Shown here: positions 52,801-64,000 of the stretch, in pieces
Layout: every line of letters starts with the position of its first letter
How positions within the stretch are numbered: the first letter of the stretch is position 1
Source: Ptiloglossa arizonensis
Lineage: Eukaryota > Arthropoda > Insecta > Hymenoptera > Colletidae
Direction of reading: 5' to 3'
Assembly: GCF_051014685.1 (NCBI RefSeq)
Contig: NW_027478537.1
Location: 558,001 to 622,000 of the forward strand
Length of the DNA: 64,000 nucleotides
Program-made: the position numbers and the translations under genes
Notes under the pieces: generated by a model
Databases searched by the model: none
What the model was told of the DNA's origin: nothing
The model's input: the letters and a program-made list of their open reading frames with translations, nothing else

Positions 52801-52970
52801 AGAACTGCGAAAATTTTGAGTTTTTCAAGCATTGCTTACCTCCAAACTGCCATATCTCGCGAACGGATTGACCAATCCGCAAAATTTCTGTTGCATCTGA
52901 AAGTAGAAACTCGCCCGATTACAACGGTATGCGTACTTTTCCCCTAGCCCGTTCTAATTATTCGTTTCGA
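46846..52970. repeat. 35-monomer HOR unit F5 (6,125 bp), containing an inserted 12-monomer block
   Basis: Markers: CGACTACAAC (46,966), ACGACACTAT (47,146 and 48,721), CGATCACAAC (47,841), GGTGGGCG (48,376 and 50,651), ACAAATGTAT (49,246 and 50,821), AGTAGGTGTAGTC (52,051), CATATCTGGC (52,501). The block 48,441-50,557 interrupts the order expected from F4. The sequence after it, 50,558 onward, resumes as a copy of 44,433 onward (shift 6,125). Confidence 0.8.
48441..50557. repeat. 12-monomer block, copy 1 (2,117 bp)
   Basis: This block recurs at 56,491-58,607, a shift of 8,050 bp (46 monomers). Shared rare variants include CTCCATACTGCC, CATATCTTGCGAACGGATAG (about 49,526), TGCTAAAATT, CAACTCTATGCG, GCCATGTCTC, CCGCTAAATT and CTAGCACG. 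The only difference I noticed is at the left edge (TTTCTC near 48,446 against TTTTTC). It ends exactly where the shift-6,125 homology begins. Confidence 0.85.
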
Positions 52971-54565
52971 GCATCAGAACTGCGAAAATTTTGAGTTTCT
53001 CAAGCGTTGCTTACCTCCAAACTGCCATATCTCGCGAACGGATTGACCAATCCGCAAAATTTCTGTTGCATCTGAAAGTAGAAACTCGCCCGACTACAAC
53101 GGTGTGCGTACTTTTCCCCTAGGCCGTTCTAGTTATTCGTTTCGAGCATCAGAACTGCGAAAATTTTGAGTTTCTCAAGCGTTTCTTACCTCCAAACTGC
53201 CATATCTCGCGAACGGATTGACCAATCCGCAAAATATCTGTTGCATCTGAAAGTAGAAACTCGCCCGATTACGACACTATGCGTACTTTTCCCCTAGGCC
53301 GTTCTAGTTATTCGTTTCGAGCAACAGAACTGCGAAAATTTTGAGTTTCTCAAGCTTTGCTTACCTCCAAACTGCCATATCTCGCGAACGGATTGACCAA
53401 TCCGCAAAATTTCTGTTGCATCTGAAAGTAGAAACTCGCCCGATTACAACGGTGTGCGTACTTTTCCCCTAGGCCGTTCTAGTTATGCTTGTCGAGCATC
53501 AGAACTGCGAAAATTTTGAGTTTCTCAAGCGTTTCTTACATCCAAACTGCCATATCTCGCGAACGGAATGACCAATCCGCAAAATTTCTGTTGCATCTGA
53601 AAGTAGATACTCGCCCGATTACAACGGTGTGCGTACTTTTCCCCTAGGCCGTTCTTGTTATTCGTTTCGAGCATCAGAACCGCGAAAATTTTGTGTTTCT
53701 CAAGCGTTTCTTACATCCAAACTGCCACATCTCGCGAACGGATTGACCAATCCGCAAAATTTCTGTTGCATCTGAAAGTAGAAACTCGCCCGACTACAAC
53801 GGTGTGCGTACTTTTCCCCTAGCCCGTTCTAGTTATGCTTGTCGAGCATCAGAACTGCGAAAATTTTGAGTTTCTCGAGCGTTTCTTACCTCCAAACTGC
53901 CATATCTCGCGAACGGATTGACCAATCCGCAAAATTTCTGTTGCATCTGAAAGTAGAAACTCGCCCGATCACAACGGTATGCGTACTTTTCCCCTAGCCC
54001 GTTCTAGTTATTCGTTTCGAGCAACAGAACTGCGAAAATTTTGAGTTTTTCAAGCGTTGCTTACCTCCAAACTGCCATATCTCGCGAACGGATTGACCAA
54101 TCCGCAAAATTTCCGTTGCATCTGAAAGTAGAAACTCGCCCGATTACAACACTATGCGTACTTTTCCCCTAGGCCGTTCTAGTTATTCGTTTCGAGCATC
54201 AGAACTGCGAAAATTTTGAGTTTCTCAAGCGTTTCTTACTTCCAAACTGCCATATCTCGGGAACGGATTGGCCAATCCGCAAAATTTCTGTTGCATCTGA
54301 AAGTAGAAACTCGCCCGATTACAACACTATGCGTACTTTTCCCCTAGGCCGTTCTAGTTATTCGTTTCGAGCATCAGAACTGCGAAAATTTTGAGCTTCT
54401 CAAGCGTTGCTTACGTCCAAACTGCCATATCTCGCGAACGGATTGACCAATCCGCAAAATTTCTGTTGCATCTGAAAGTAGAAACTCGCCCGATTACAAC
54501 GGTGGGCGTACTTTTCCCCTAGGCCGTTCTAGTCATTCGTTTCGAGCATCAGAACTGCGAAAATT
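50558..54565. repeat. 23-monomer block repeated from 44,433-48,440
   Basis: About 4,008 bp matches 44,433-48,440 at a shift of 6,125 bp. Differences seen by eye are few: AAGCTCG near 47,132 against AAACTCG, AAAATTTC near 47,106 against AAAATATC near 53,231, and AGTTATTC near 48,407 against AGTCATTC near 54,532. It carries the perfect-palindrome dyad at 54,264-54,279, copied from 48,139-48,154. Confidence 0.85.
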
Positions 54566-56490
54566 TTGAGTTTCTCGAGCGTTTCTTACATCCAAACTGC
54601 CATATCTCGCGAACGGATTGACCAATCCGCAAAATTTCTGTTGCATCTGAAAGTAGAAATTCGCCCGATTACAAATGTATGCGTACTTTTCCCCTAGCCC
54701 GTTCTAGTTATTCGTTTCGAGCAACAGAACTGCGAAAATTTTGAGTTTCTCAAGCGTTGCTTACCTCCAAACTGCCATATCTCGCGAACGGATTGACCAA
54801 TCCGCAAAATTTCTGTTGCATCTGAATGTAGAAACTCGCCCGATTACAACGGTGTGCGTACTTTTCCCCTAGGCCGTTCTAGTTATGCTTGTCGAGCATC
54901 AGAACTGCGAAAATTTTGAGTTTCTCGAGCGTTTCTTACCTCCAAACTGCCATATCTTGCGAACGGATTGACCAATCCGCAAAATTTCTGTTGCATCTGA
55001 AAGTAGAAACTCGCCCGATTACAACACTATGCGTACTTTTCCCCTAGGCCGTTCTAGTTATTCGTTTCGAGCATCAGAACTGCGAAAATTTTGAGTTTCT
55101 CAAGCGTTTCTTACCTACAAACTGCCACATCTCGCGAACGGATTGACCAATCCGCAAAATTTCTGATGCATCTGACAGCAGAAACTCGCCCGATTAGAAC
55201 GGTATGGGTACTTTTCCCCTAGGCCGCCCTAGTTATTCGTTTCGAGCATCAGAACTGCTAAAATTTTGAGTTTCTCAAGCGTTTCTTACTTCCAAACTGC
55301 CATATCTCGCGTACGGATTGACCAATCCGCAAAATTTCTGTTGCATCTGAAAGTAGAAACTCGCCCGATTACAACACTATGCGTACTTTTCCCCTAGCCC
55401 GTACTAGTTATTCGTATCGAGCATCAGAACTGCGAAAATTTTGAGTTTCTCAAGCGTTGCTTACCTCCAAACTGCCATATCTCGCGAACGGATTGACCAA
55501 TCCGCAAAATTTCTGTTGCATCTGAAAGTAGAAACTCGCCCGATTACAACGGTGTGCGTACTTTTCCCCTAGGCCGTTCTAGTTATTCGCTTCGAGCATC
55601 AGAACTGCGAAGATTTTGAGTTTCTCGAGCGTTTCTTACATCCAAACTGCCATACCTCGCGAACGGATTGACCAATCCGCAAAATTTCTGTTGCATCTGA
55701 AAGTAGAAATTCGCCCGATTACAACTGTATGCGTACTTTTCCCCTAGCCCGTTCTAGTTATTCGTTTCGAGCAACAGAACTGCGAAAATTTTGAGTTTCT
55801 CAAGCGTTTCTTACCTCCATACTGCCATATCTCGCGAACGGATTGACCAATCCGCAAAATTTCTGTTGCATCTCAAAGTAGAAACTCGCCCGATTACAAC
55901 ACTATGCGTACTTCTCCCCTAGGCCGTTCTAGTTATTCGTTTCGAGCATCAGAACTGCGAAAATTTTGAGTTTCTCAAGCGTTTCTTACCTCCAAACTGC
56001 CATATCTCGCGAACGGATTGACCAATCCGCAAAATTTCTGTTGCATCTGAAAGTAGAAACTCGCCCGATTACAACGGTATGCGTACTTTTCCCCTAGCCC
56101 GTTCTAGTTATTCGTTTCGAGCAACAGAACTGCGAAAATTTTGAGTTTTTCAAGCGTTGCTTAACTCCAAACTGCCATATCTCGCGAACGGATTGACCAA
56201 TCCGCAAAATTTCTGTTGCATCTGAAAGTAGAAACTCGCCCGATTACAACGGTATGCGTACTTTTCCCCTAGCCTGTTCTAGTTATTCGTTTCGAGCATC
56301 AGAACTGCGAAAATTTTGAGTTTCTCAAGCGTTGCTTACCTCCAAACTGCCATATCTCGCGAACGGATTGACCAATCCGCAAAATTTCTGTTGCATCTGA
56401 AAGTAGAAACTCGCCCGATTACAACGGTGTGCGTACTTTTCCCCTAGGCCGTTCTAGTTATTCGTTTCGAGCATCAGAACTGCGAAAATT
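54566..56490. repeat. Mosaic satellite stretch
   Basis: About 54,566-55,380 follows the order of 50,716 onward (shift 3,850) and then that of 49,200-49,980 (shift 5,425; CATATCTTGC at 54,951 and 49,526). About 55,618-56,490 recurs at 58,943-59,815 (shift 3,325, 19 monomers), sharing CATACCTCGC (55,651; 58,976), CTCCATACTGCC and GCTTAACTCC. No gene was seen. Confidence 0.75.
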
Positions 56491-58607
56491 TTGAGTTTTT
56501 CAAGCGTTTCTTACCTCCATACTGCCATATCTCGCGAACGGATTGACCAATCCGCAAAATTTCTGTTGCATCTGAAAGTAGAAACTCGCCCGATTACAAC
56601 GGTGTGCGTACTTTTCCCCTAGGCCGTTCTAGTTATGCTTGTCGAGCATCAGAACTGCGAAAATTTTGAGTTTCTCAAGCGTTTCTTACATCCAAACTGC
56701 CATATCTCGCGAACGGAATGACCAATCCGCAAAATTTCTGTTGCATCTGAAAGTAGAAACTCGCCCGATTACGACACTATGCGTACTTTTCCCCTAGGCC
56801 GTTCTAGTTATTCGTTTCGAGCAACAGAACTGCGAAAATTTTGAGTTTCTCAAGCTTTGCTTACCTCCAAACTGCCATATCTCGCGAACGGATTGACCAA
56901 TCCGCAAAATTTCTGTTGCATCTGAAAGTAGAAACTCGCCCGATTACAACGGTGTGCGTACTTTTCCCCTAGGCCGTTCTAGTTATGCTTGTCGAGCATC
57001 AGAACTGCGAAAATTTTGAGTTTCTCAAGCGTTTCTTACATCCAAACTGCCATATCTCGCGAACGGAATGACCAATCCGCAAAATTTCTGTTGCATCTGA
57101 AAGTAGAAACTCGCCCGATTACAACGGTGTGCGTACTTTTCCCCTAGGCCGTTCTAGTTATGCTTGTCGAGCATCAGAACTGCGAAAATTTTGAGTTTCT
57201 CAAGCGTTGCTTACCTCCAAACTGCCATATCTCGCGAACGGATTGACCAATCCGCAAAATTTCTGTTGCATCTGAAAGTAGAAATTCGCCCGATTACAAA
57301 TGTATGCGTACTTTTCCCCTAGCCCGTTCTAGTTATTCGTTTCGAGCAACAGAACTGCGAAAATTTTGAGTTTCTCAAGCGTTGCTTACCTCCAAACTGC
57401 CATATCTCGCGAACGGATTGACCAATCCGCAAAATTTCTGTTGCATCTGAATGTAGAAACTCGCCCGATTACAACGGTGTGCGTACTTTTCCCCTAGGCC
57501 GTTCTAGTTATGCTTGTCGAGCATCAGAACTGCGAAAATTTTGAGTTTCTCGAGCGTTTCTTACCTCCAAACTGCCATATCTTGCGAACGGATAGACCAA
57601 TCCGCAAAATTTCTGTTGCATCTGAAAGTAGAAACTCGCCCGATTACAACACTATGCGTACTTTTCCCCTAGGCCGTTCTAGTTATTCGTTTCGAGCATC
57701 AGAACTGCGAAAATTTTGAGTTTCTCAAGCGTTTCTTACCTACAAACTGCCACATCTCGCGAACGGATTGACCAATCCGCAAAATTTCTGATGCATCTGA
57801 AAGCAGAAACTCGCCCGATTAGAACGGTATGCGTACTTTTCCCCTAGGCCGCCCTAGTTATTCGTTTCGAGCATCAGAACTGCTAAAATTTTGAGTTTCT
57901 CAAGCGTTTCTTACTTCCAAACTGCCATATCTCGCGTACGGATTGACCAATCCGCAAAATTTCTGTTGCATCTCAAAGTAGAAACTCGCCCGATTACAAC
58001 TCTATGCGTACTTTTCCCCTAGGCCGTTCTAGTTATTCGTTTCGAGCATCAGAACTGCGAAAATTTTGAGTTTCTCGAGCGTTTCTTACCTCCAAACTGC
58101 CATATCTCGCGAACGGATTGACCAATCCGCAAAATTTCTGTTGCATCTGAAGGTAGAAACTCGCCCGATTACAACGGTATGCGTACTTTTCCCCTAGCCC
58201 GTTCTAGTTATTCGTTTCGAGCAACAGAACTGCGAAAATTTTGAGTTTTTCAAGCGTTGCTTACCTCCAAACTGCCATGTCTCGCGAACGGATTGACCAA
58301 TCCGCTAAATTTCTGTTGCATCTGAAAGTAGAAACTCGCCCGATTACAACGGTATGCGTACTTTTCCCCTAGCACGTTCTAGTTATTCGTTTCGAGCATC
58401 AGAACTGCGAAAATTTTGAGTTTCTCAAGCGTTGCTTACCTCCAAACTGCCATATCTCGCGAACGGATTGACCAATCCGCAAAATTTCTGTTGCATCTGA
58501 AAGTAGAAACTCGCCCGATTACAACGGTGTGCGTACTTTTCCCCTAGGCCGTTCTAGTTATTCGTTTCGAGCATCAGAACTGCGAAGATTTTGAGTTTCT
58601 CGAGCGT
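56491..58607. repeat. 12-monomer block, copy 2 (2,117 bp)
   Basis: Counterpart of 48,441-50,557, with the same rare variants in the same order, including CATATCTTGCGAACGGATAG near 57,576 and CTAGCACG near 58,370. The copies part at GAGCGTTTCTTACATCC (about 58,600) against GAGCGTTGCTTACGTCC (about 50,550). Confidence 0.85.
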
Positions 58608-61600
58608 TTCTTACATCCAAACTGCCATATCTCGCGAACGGATTGACCAATCCGCAAAATTTCTGTTGCATCTGAAAGTAGAAATTCGCCCGATTACAAC
58701 TGTATGCGTACTTTTCCCCTAGCCCGTTCTAGTTATTCGTTTCGAGCAACAGAACTGCGAAAATTTTGAGTTTCTCAAGCGTTGCTTACATCCAAACTGC
58801 CATATCTCGCGAACGGATTGACCAATCCGCAAAATTTCTGTTGCATCTGAAAGTAGAAACGCGCCCGATTACAACGGTGTGCGTACTTTTCCCCTACGCC
58901 GTTCTTGTTATTCGTTTCGAGCATCAGAACTGCGAAAATTTTGAGTTTCTCGAGCGTTTCTTACATCCAAACTGCCATACCTCGCGAACGGATTGACCAA
59001 TCCGCAAAATTTCTGTTGCATCTGAAAGTAGAAATTCGCCCGATTACAACTGTATGCGTACTTTTCCCCTAGCCCGTTCTAGTTATTCGTTTCGAGCAAC
59101 AGAACTGCGAAAATTTTGAGTTTCTCAAGCGTTTCTTACCTCCATACTGCCATATCTCGCGAACGGATTGACCAATCCGCAAAATTTCTGTTGCATCTCA
59201 AAGTAGAAACTCGCCCGATTACAACACTATGCGTACTTTTCCCCTAGGCCGTTCTAGTTATTCGTTTCGAGCATCAGAACTGCGAAAATTTTGAGTTTCT
59301 CAAGCGTTTCTTACCTCCAAACTGCCATATCTCGCGAACGGATTGACCAATCCGCAAAATTTCTGTTGCATCTGAAAGTAGAAACTCGCCCGATTACAAC
59401 GGTATGCGTACTTTTCCCCTAGCCCGTTCTAGTTATTCGTTTCGAGCAACAGAACTGCGAAAATTTTGAGTTTTTCAAGCGTTGCTTAACTCCAAACTGC
59501 CATATCTCGCGAACGGATTGACCAATCCGCAAAATTTGTGTTGCATCTGAAAGTAGAAACTCGCCCGATTACAACGGTATGCGTACTTTTCCCCTAGCCT
59601 GTTCTAGTTATTCGTTTCGAGCATCAGAACTGCGAAAATTTTGAGTTTCTCAAGCGTTGCTTACCTCCAAACTGCCATATCTCGCGAACGGATTGACCAA
59701 TCCGCAAAATTTCTGTTGCATCTGAAAGTAGAAACTCGCCCGATTACAACGGTGTGCGTACTTTTCCCCTAGGCCGTTCTAGTTATTCGTTTCGAGCATC
59801 AGAACTGCGAAAATTTTGAGTTTCTCAAGCGTTCCTTACCTGCATACTGCCATATCTCGCGAACGGATTGACCAATCCGCAAAATTTCTGTTGCATCTCA
59901 AAGTAGAAACTCGCCCGATTACAACACTATGCGTACTTTTCCCCTAGCCCGTTCTAGTTATTCGTTTCGAGCAACAGAACTGCGAAAATTTTGAGTTTTT
60001 CAAGCGTTGCTTACCTCCAAACTGCCATATCTCGCGAACGGATTGACCAATCCGCAAAATTTCTGTTGCATCTGAAAGTAGAAACTCGCCCGATTACAAC
60101 ACTATGCGTACTTTTCCCGTAGGCCGTTCTAGTTATTCGTTTCGAGCATCAGAACTGCGAAAATTTTGAGTTTCTCAAGCGTTTCTTACATCCAAACTGC
60201 CATATCTCGCGAACGGATTGACCAATCCGCAAAATTTCTGTTGCATCTGAAAGTAGAAACTCGCCCGATTACAACGGTATGCGTACTTTTCCCCTAGCCC
60301 GTTCTAGTTATTCGTTTCGAGCAACAGAACTGCGAAAATTTTGAGTTTTTCAAGCGTTGCTTACCTCCAAACTGCCATATCTCGCGAACGGATTGACCAA
60401 TCCGCAAAATTTCTGTTGCATCTGAAAGTAGAAACTCGCCCGATTACAACGGTATGCGTACTTTTCCCCTAGCCCGTTCTAGTTATTCGTTTCGAGCATC
60501 AGAATTGCGAAAATTTTGAGTTTCTCAAGCGTTGCTTACCTCCAAACTGCCATATCTCGCGAACGGATTGACCAATCCGCAAAATTTCTGTTGCATCTGA
60601 AAGTAGAAACTCGTCCGATTACAACGGTGTGCGTACTTTTCCCCTAGGCCGTTCTGGTTATTCGTTTCGAGCATCAGAACTGCGAAGATTTTGAGTTTCT
60701 CGAGCGTTTCATACATCCAAACTGCCATATCTCGCGAACGGATTGACCAATCCGCAAAATTGCTGTTGCATCTGCAAGTAGAAATTCGCCCGATTACAAC
60801 TGTATGCGTACTTTTCCCCTAGCCCGTTCTAGTTATTCGTTTCGAGCAACAGAACTGCGAAAATTTTGGGTTTCTCAAGCGTTGCTTACCTCCAAACTGC
60901 CATATCTCGCGAACGGATTGACCAATCCGCAAAATTTCTGTTGCATCTGAAAGTAGAAACGCGCCCGATTACAACGGTGTGCGTACTTTTCCCCTAGGCC
61001 GTTCTTGTTATTCGTTTCGAACATCAGAACTGCGAAAATTTTGAGTTTCTCAAGCGTTCCTTACCTCCATACTGCCATATCTCGCGAACGGATTGACCAA
61101 TCCGCAAAATTTCTGTTGCATCTCAAAGTAGAAACTCGCCCGATTACAACACTATGCGTACTTTTCCCCTAGCCCGTTCTAGTTATTCGTTTCGAGCAAC
61201 AGAACTGCGAAAATTTTGAGTTTTTCAAGCGTTGCTTACCTCCAAACTGCCATATCTCGCGAACGGATTGACCAATCCGCAAAATTTCTGTTGCATCTGA
61301 AAGTAGAAACTCGCCCGATTACAACGGTATGCGTACTTTTCCCCTAGGCTGTTCTAGTTATTCGTTTCGAGCATCAGAACTGCGAAAATTTTGAGTTTCT
61401 CAAGCGTTTCTTACCTCCAAACTGCCATATCTCGCGAACGGATTGACCAATCCGCAAAATTTCTGTTGCATCTGAAAGTACAAACTCGCCCGATTACAAC
61501 GGTATGCGTACTTTTCCCCTAGCCCGTTCTAGTTATTCGTTTCGAGCAATAGAACTGCGAAAATTTTGAGTTTTTCAAGCGTTGCTTACCTCCAAACTGC

Positions 61601-64000
61601 CATATCTCGCGAACGGATTGACCAATCCGCAAAATTTCTGTTGCATCTCAAAGTAGAAACTCGCCCGATTACAACACTATGCGTACTTTTCCCCTAGCCC
61701 GTTCTAGTTATTCGTTTCGAGCAACAGAACTGCGAAAATTTTGAGTTTTTCAAGCGTTGCTTACCTCCAAACTGCCATATCTCGCGAACGGATTGACCAA
61801 TCCGCAAAACTTCTGTTGCATCTGAAAGTAGAAATTCGCCCGATAACAAATGTATGCGTACTTTTCCCCTAGCCCGTTCTAGTTATTCGTTTCGAGCAAC
61901 AGAACTGCGAAAATTTTGAGTTTCTCAAGCGTTGCTTACCTCCAAACTGCCATATCTCGCGAACGGATTGACCAATCCGCAAAATTTCTGTTGCATCTGA
62001 AAGTAGAAACTCGCCCGATTACAACGGTGTGCGTACTTTTCCCCTAGGCCGTTCTAGTTATGCTTGTCGAGCATCAGAACTGCGAAAATTTTGAGTTTTT
62101 CAAGCGTTGCTTACCTCCAAACTGCCATATCTCGCGAACGGATTGACCAATCCGCAAAATTTCTGTTGCATCGGAAAGTAGAAACTCGCCCGATTACAAC
62201 ACTATGCGTACTTTTCCCGTAGGCCGTTCTAGTTATTCGTTTCGAGCATCAGAACTGCGAAAATTTTGAATTTCTCAAGCGTTTCTTACTTCCAAACTGC
62301 CATATCTCGCGAACGGATTGACCAACCCGCAAAATTTCTGTTGCATCTGAAGGTAGAAACTCGCCCGATTGCAACGGTATGCGTACTTTTCCCCTAGGCC
62401 GTTCTAGTTATTCGTTTCGAGCATCAGAACTGCGAAAATTTTGAGTTTCTCAAGCGTTTCGTACCTCCAAACTGCCATATCTCGCGAACGGATTGACCAA
62501 TCCGCAAAATTTCTGTTGCATCTGAAAGTAGAAACTCGCCCGATTACAACGGTGTGCGTACTTTTCCCCTAGGCCGTTCTAGTTATTCGTTTCGAGCATC
62601 AGAACTGCGAAAATTTTGAGTTTCTCGAGCGTTTCTTACATCCAAACTGCCATATCTCGCGAACGGATTGACCAATCCGCAAAATTTCTGTTGCATCTGA
62701 AAGTAGAAATTCGCCCGATTACAAATGTATGCGTACTTTTCCCCTAGCCCGTTCTAGTTATTCGTTTCGAGCAACAGAACTGCGAAAATTTTGACTTTCT
62801 CAAGCGTTGCTTACCTCCAAACTGCCATATCTCGCGAACGGATTGACCAATTCGCAAAATTTCTGTTGCATCTGAAAGTAGAAACTCGCCCGATTACAAC
62901 GGTGTGCGTACTTTTCCCCTAGGCCGTTCTAGTTATGCTTGTCGAGCATCAGAACTGCGAAAATTTTGAGTTTCTCAAGCGTTTCTTACCTCCAAACTGC
63001 CATATCTCGCGAACGGAATGACCAATCCGCAAAATTTCTGTTGCATCTGAAAGTAGAAACAGGCCCGATTACAACGGTGTGCGTACTTTTCCCCTAGGCC
63101 GTTCTTGTTATTCGTTTCGAGCATCAGAACTGCGAAAATTTTGTGTTTCTCAAGCGTTTCTTACATCCAAGCTGCCACATCTCGCGAACGGATTGACCAA
63201 CCCGCAAAATTTCTGTTGCATCTGAAGGTAGAAACTCGCCCGATTACAACGGTATGCGTACTTTTCCCCTAGGCCGTTCTAGTTATTCGTTTCGAGCATC
63301 AGAACTGCGAAAATTTTGAGTTTCTCAAGCGTTTCGTACCTCCAAACTGCCATATCTCGCGAACGGATTGACCAATCCGCAAAATTTCTGTTGCATCTGA
63401 AAGTAGAAACTCGCCCGATTACAACGGTGTGCGTACTTTTCCCCTAGGCCGTTCTAGTTATTCGTTTCGAGCATCAGAACTGCGAAAATTTTGAGTTTCT
63501 CGAGCGTTTCTTACATCCAAACTGCCATATCTCGCGAACGGAATGACCAATCCGCAAAATTTCTGTTGCATCTGAAAGTAGAAACGCGCCCGATTACAAC
63601 GGTGTGCGTACTTTTCCCCTAGGCCGTTCTAGTTATTCGTTTCAAGCATCAGAACTGCGAAGATTTTGAGTTTCTCGAGCGTTTCTTACATCCAAACTGC
63701 CATATCTCGCGAACGGATTGACCAATCCGCAAAATTTCTGTTGCATCTGAAAGTAGAAATTCGCCCGATTACAACGGTGTGCGTACTTTTCATCTAGGCC
63801 GTTCTAGTTATTCGTTTCGAGCATCAGAACTGCGAAAATTTTGAGTTTCTCAAGCGTTTCGTACCTCCAAACTGCCATATCTCGCGAACGGATTGACCAA
63901 TCCGCAAAATTTCTGTTGCATCTGAAAGTAGAAACTCGCCCGATTACAACGGTGTGCGTACTTTTCCCCTAGGCCGTTCTAGTTATTCGTTTCGAGCATC
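58608..64000. repeat. Terminal mosaic satellite zone, running out of the window
   Basis: After the block shared with 55.6-56.5 kb (58,943-59,815), monomers with CTAGCCCG plus GAGCAACAG plus TTTTTCAAGCGTTGC alternate with CTAGGCCG plus GAGCATCAG types, close to a dimer pattern. The ACAAATGTAT marker recurs near 61,846 (as CGATAACAAATG) and at 62,721, 875 bp apart. From about 62,280 a GAAGGTAG/CGTACCTCC group appears, resembling types seen near the start of the window. The array continues beyond base 64,000. No gene was seen. Confidence 0.75.

Larger units (their letters stand above)
1..64000. repeat. Satellite DNA array, ~175-bp monomer, about 366 tandem copies
   Basis: The same sequence recurs head-to-tail with no spacer across the whole window. 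The anchor TGCCAT lies at 5, 180 and 355 and, at the far end, at 63,873. The distance 5 to 63,873 is 63,868 bp, which is 365 x 175 minus 7. I can account for the 7 missing bases with eight single-base deletions (near 1467, 3391, 4790, 5489, 6888, 7938, 20,561 and 25,635) and one single-base insertion (near 6,928). All copies face the same way. No unique DNA, transposon or simple repeat interrupts the array, and both edges lie outside the window. Such arrays are typical of eukaryotic centromeric or other heterochromatin. Chromosomal position and species cannot be told from this sequence, and I do not recognise the family. Confidence 0.99.

Noticed and set aside
3615..60728. Short open reading frames of 63-93 codons on both strands, some repeated exactly (for example 15,685, 17,085, 17,785; 49,460, 57,510)
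   Set aside because: They are translations of the satellite. Many begin at TTG rather than ATG, they stop in the next monomer because 175 is not a multiple of 3, and exact copies occur only where the DNA block itself is duplicated. No ribosome-binding, splice or codon-bias signal supports them.
1..64000. CRISPR array or prokaryotic iterons
   Set aside because: The repeats are contiguous 175-bp units with no unique spacers, leader or cas genes, and there are far too many for replication iterons.
1..64000. Protein-coding repeat (for example a tandem-repeat surface protein)
   Set aside because: A coding tandem repeat would need a unit divisible by three and one open frame. Here every frame has stops within about 100 codons.
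1..64000. Telomeric or subtelomeric repeats
   Set aside because: No run of TTAGG, TTAGGG or a similar short motif is present, and there is no degenerate telomere-like tract.
1..64000. Orientation switches or inverted monomer pairs
   Set aside because: The plus-strand reading order TGCCAT-dyad-A4T3-A4T4 is kept throughout; I found no inverted copy.

Overview
The window is one uninterrupted satellite DNA array. From base 1 to base 64,000 it consists of head-to-tail copies of a single monomer of about 175 bp, all in the same orientation, roughly 366 copies. The window starts and ends inside the array, so its true limits are not visible. I found no gene, RNA gene, transposon, microsatellite or unique sequence. 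Short open frames occur, but they are by-products of the repeat: 175 is not a multiple of 3, so each frame rotates from copy to copy and soon meets a stop. The near-consensus monomer (example 18,547-18,721) is 44% GC by my count. It has 13 CpG dinucleotides against about 8 expected from base composition, so CpG is not depleted.

This points to a eukaryotic centromeric, pericentromeric or other heterochromatic block read through by long-read assembly. The retained CpG argues weakly for a genome in which such repeats are not heavily methylated in the germ line, as in many invertebrates. I do not recognise the family and do not name a species.

Monomers are nearly identical in register, but carry combinations of point variants that group them into types. 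The order of types shows higher-order repeats (HORs) that change along the array. (1) 1-11.3 kb is a mosaic in which stretches of 0.2-1.6 kb recur at distances of 3.3-10 kb, with local tandem duplications of 2, 3 and 4 monomers. (2) 11.3-18.4 kb has a clean 6-monomer HOR (1,050 bp) and a clean 4-monomer HOR (700 bp). (3) 18.4-19.9 kb holds near-consensus monomers. (4) 19.9-30.2 kb is a near-perfect tandem duplication of a 29-monomer block (5,074 bp), the second copy with one extra monomer. (5) 30.6-56 kb has two 14-monomer units followed by larger units of 31, 34 and 35 monomers. These equal a 22-monomer base unit plus internal additions of 9, 12 and 13 monomers. (6) 56-64 kb is a further mosaic that reuses blocks from 48.4-50.6 and 55.6-56.5 kb.

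Within each monomer a compact module recurs: a TCGCGA palindrome, then a 16-bp dyad (CGGATTG, 2 bases, CAATCCG), then an A4T3 tract. An A4T4 tract lies about 100 bp downstream. Some variants turn the dyad into a perfect palindrome. This is the best candidate for a protein-binding or structural element, but function is inference only.

Distances between diagnostic variants were counted by hand. Block edges are placed between flanking diagnostic variants and are approximate to tens of bases.
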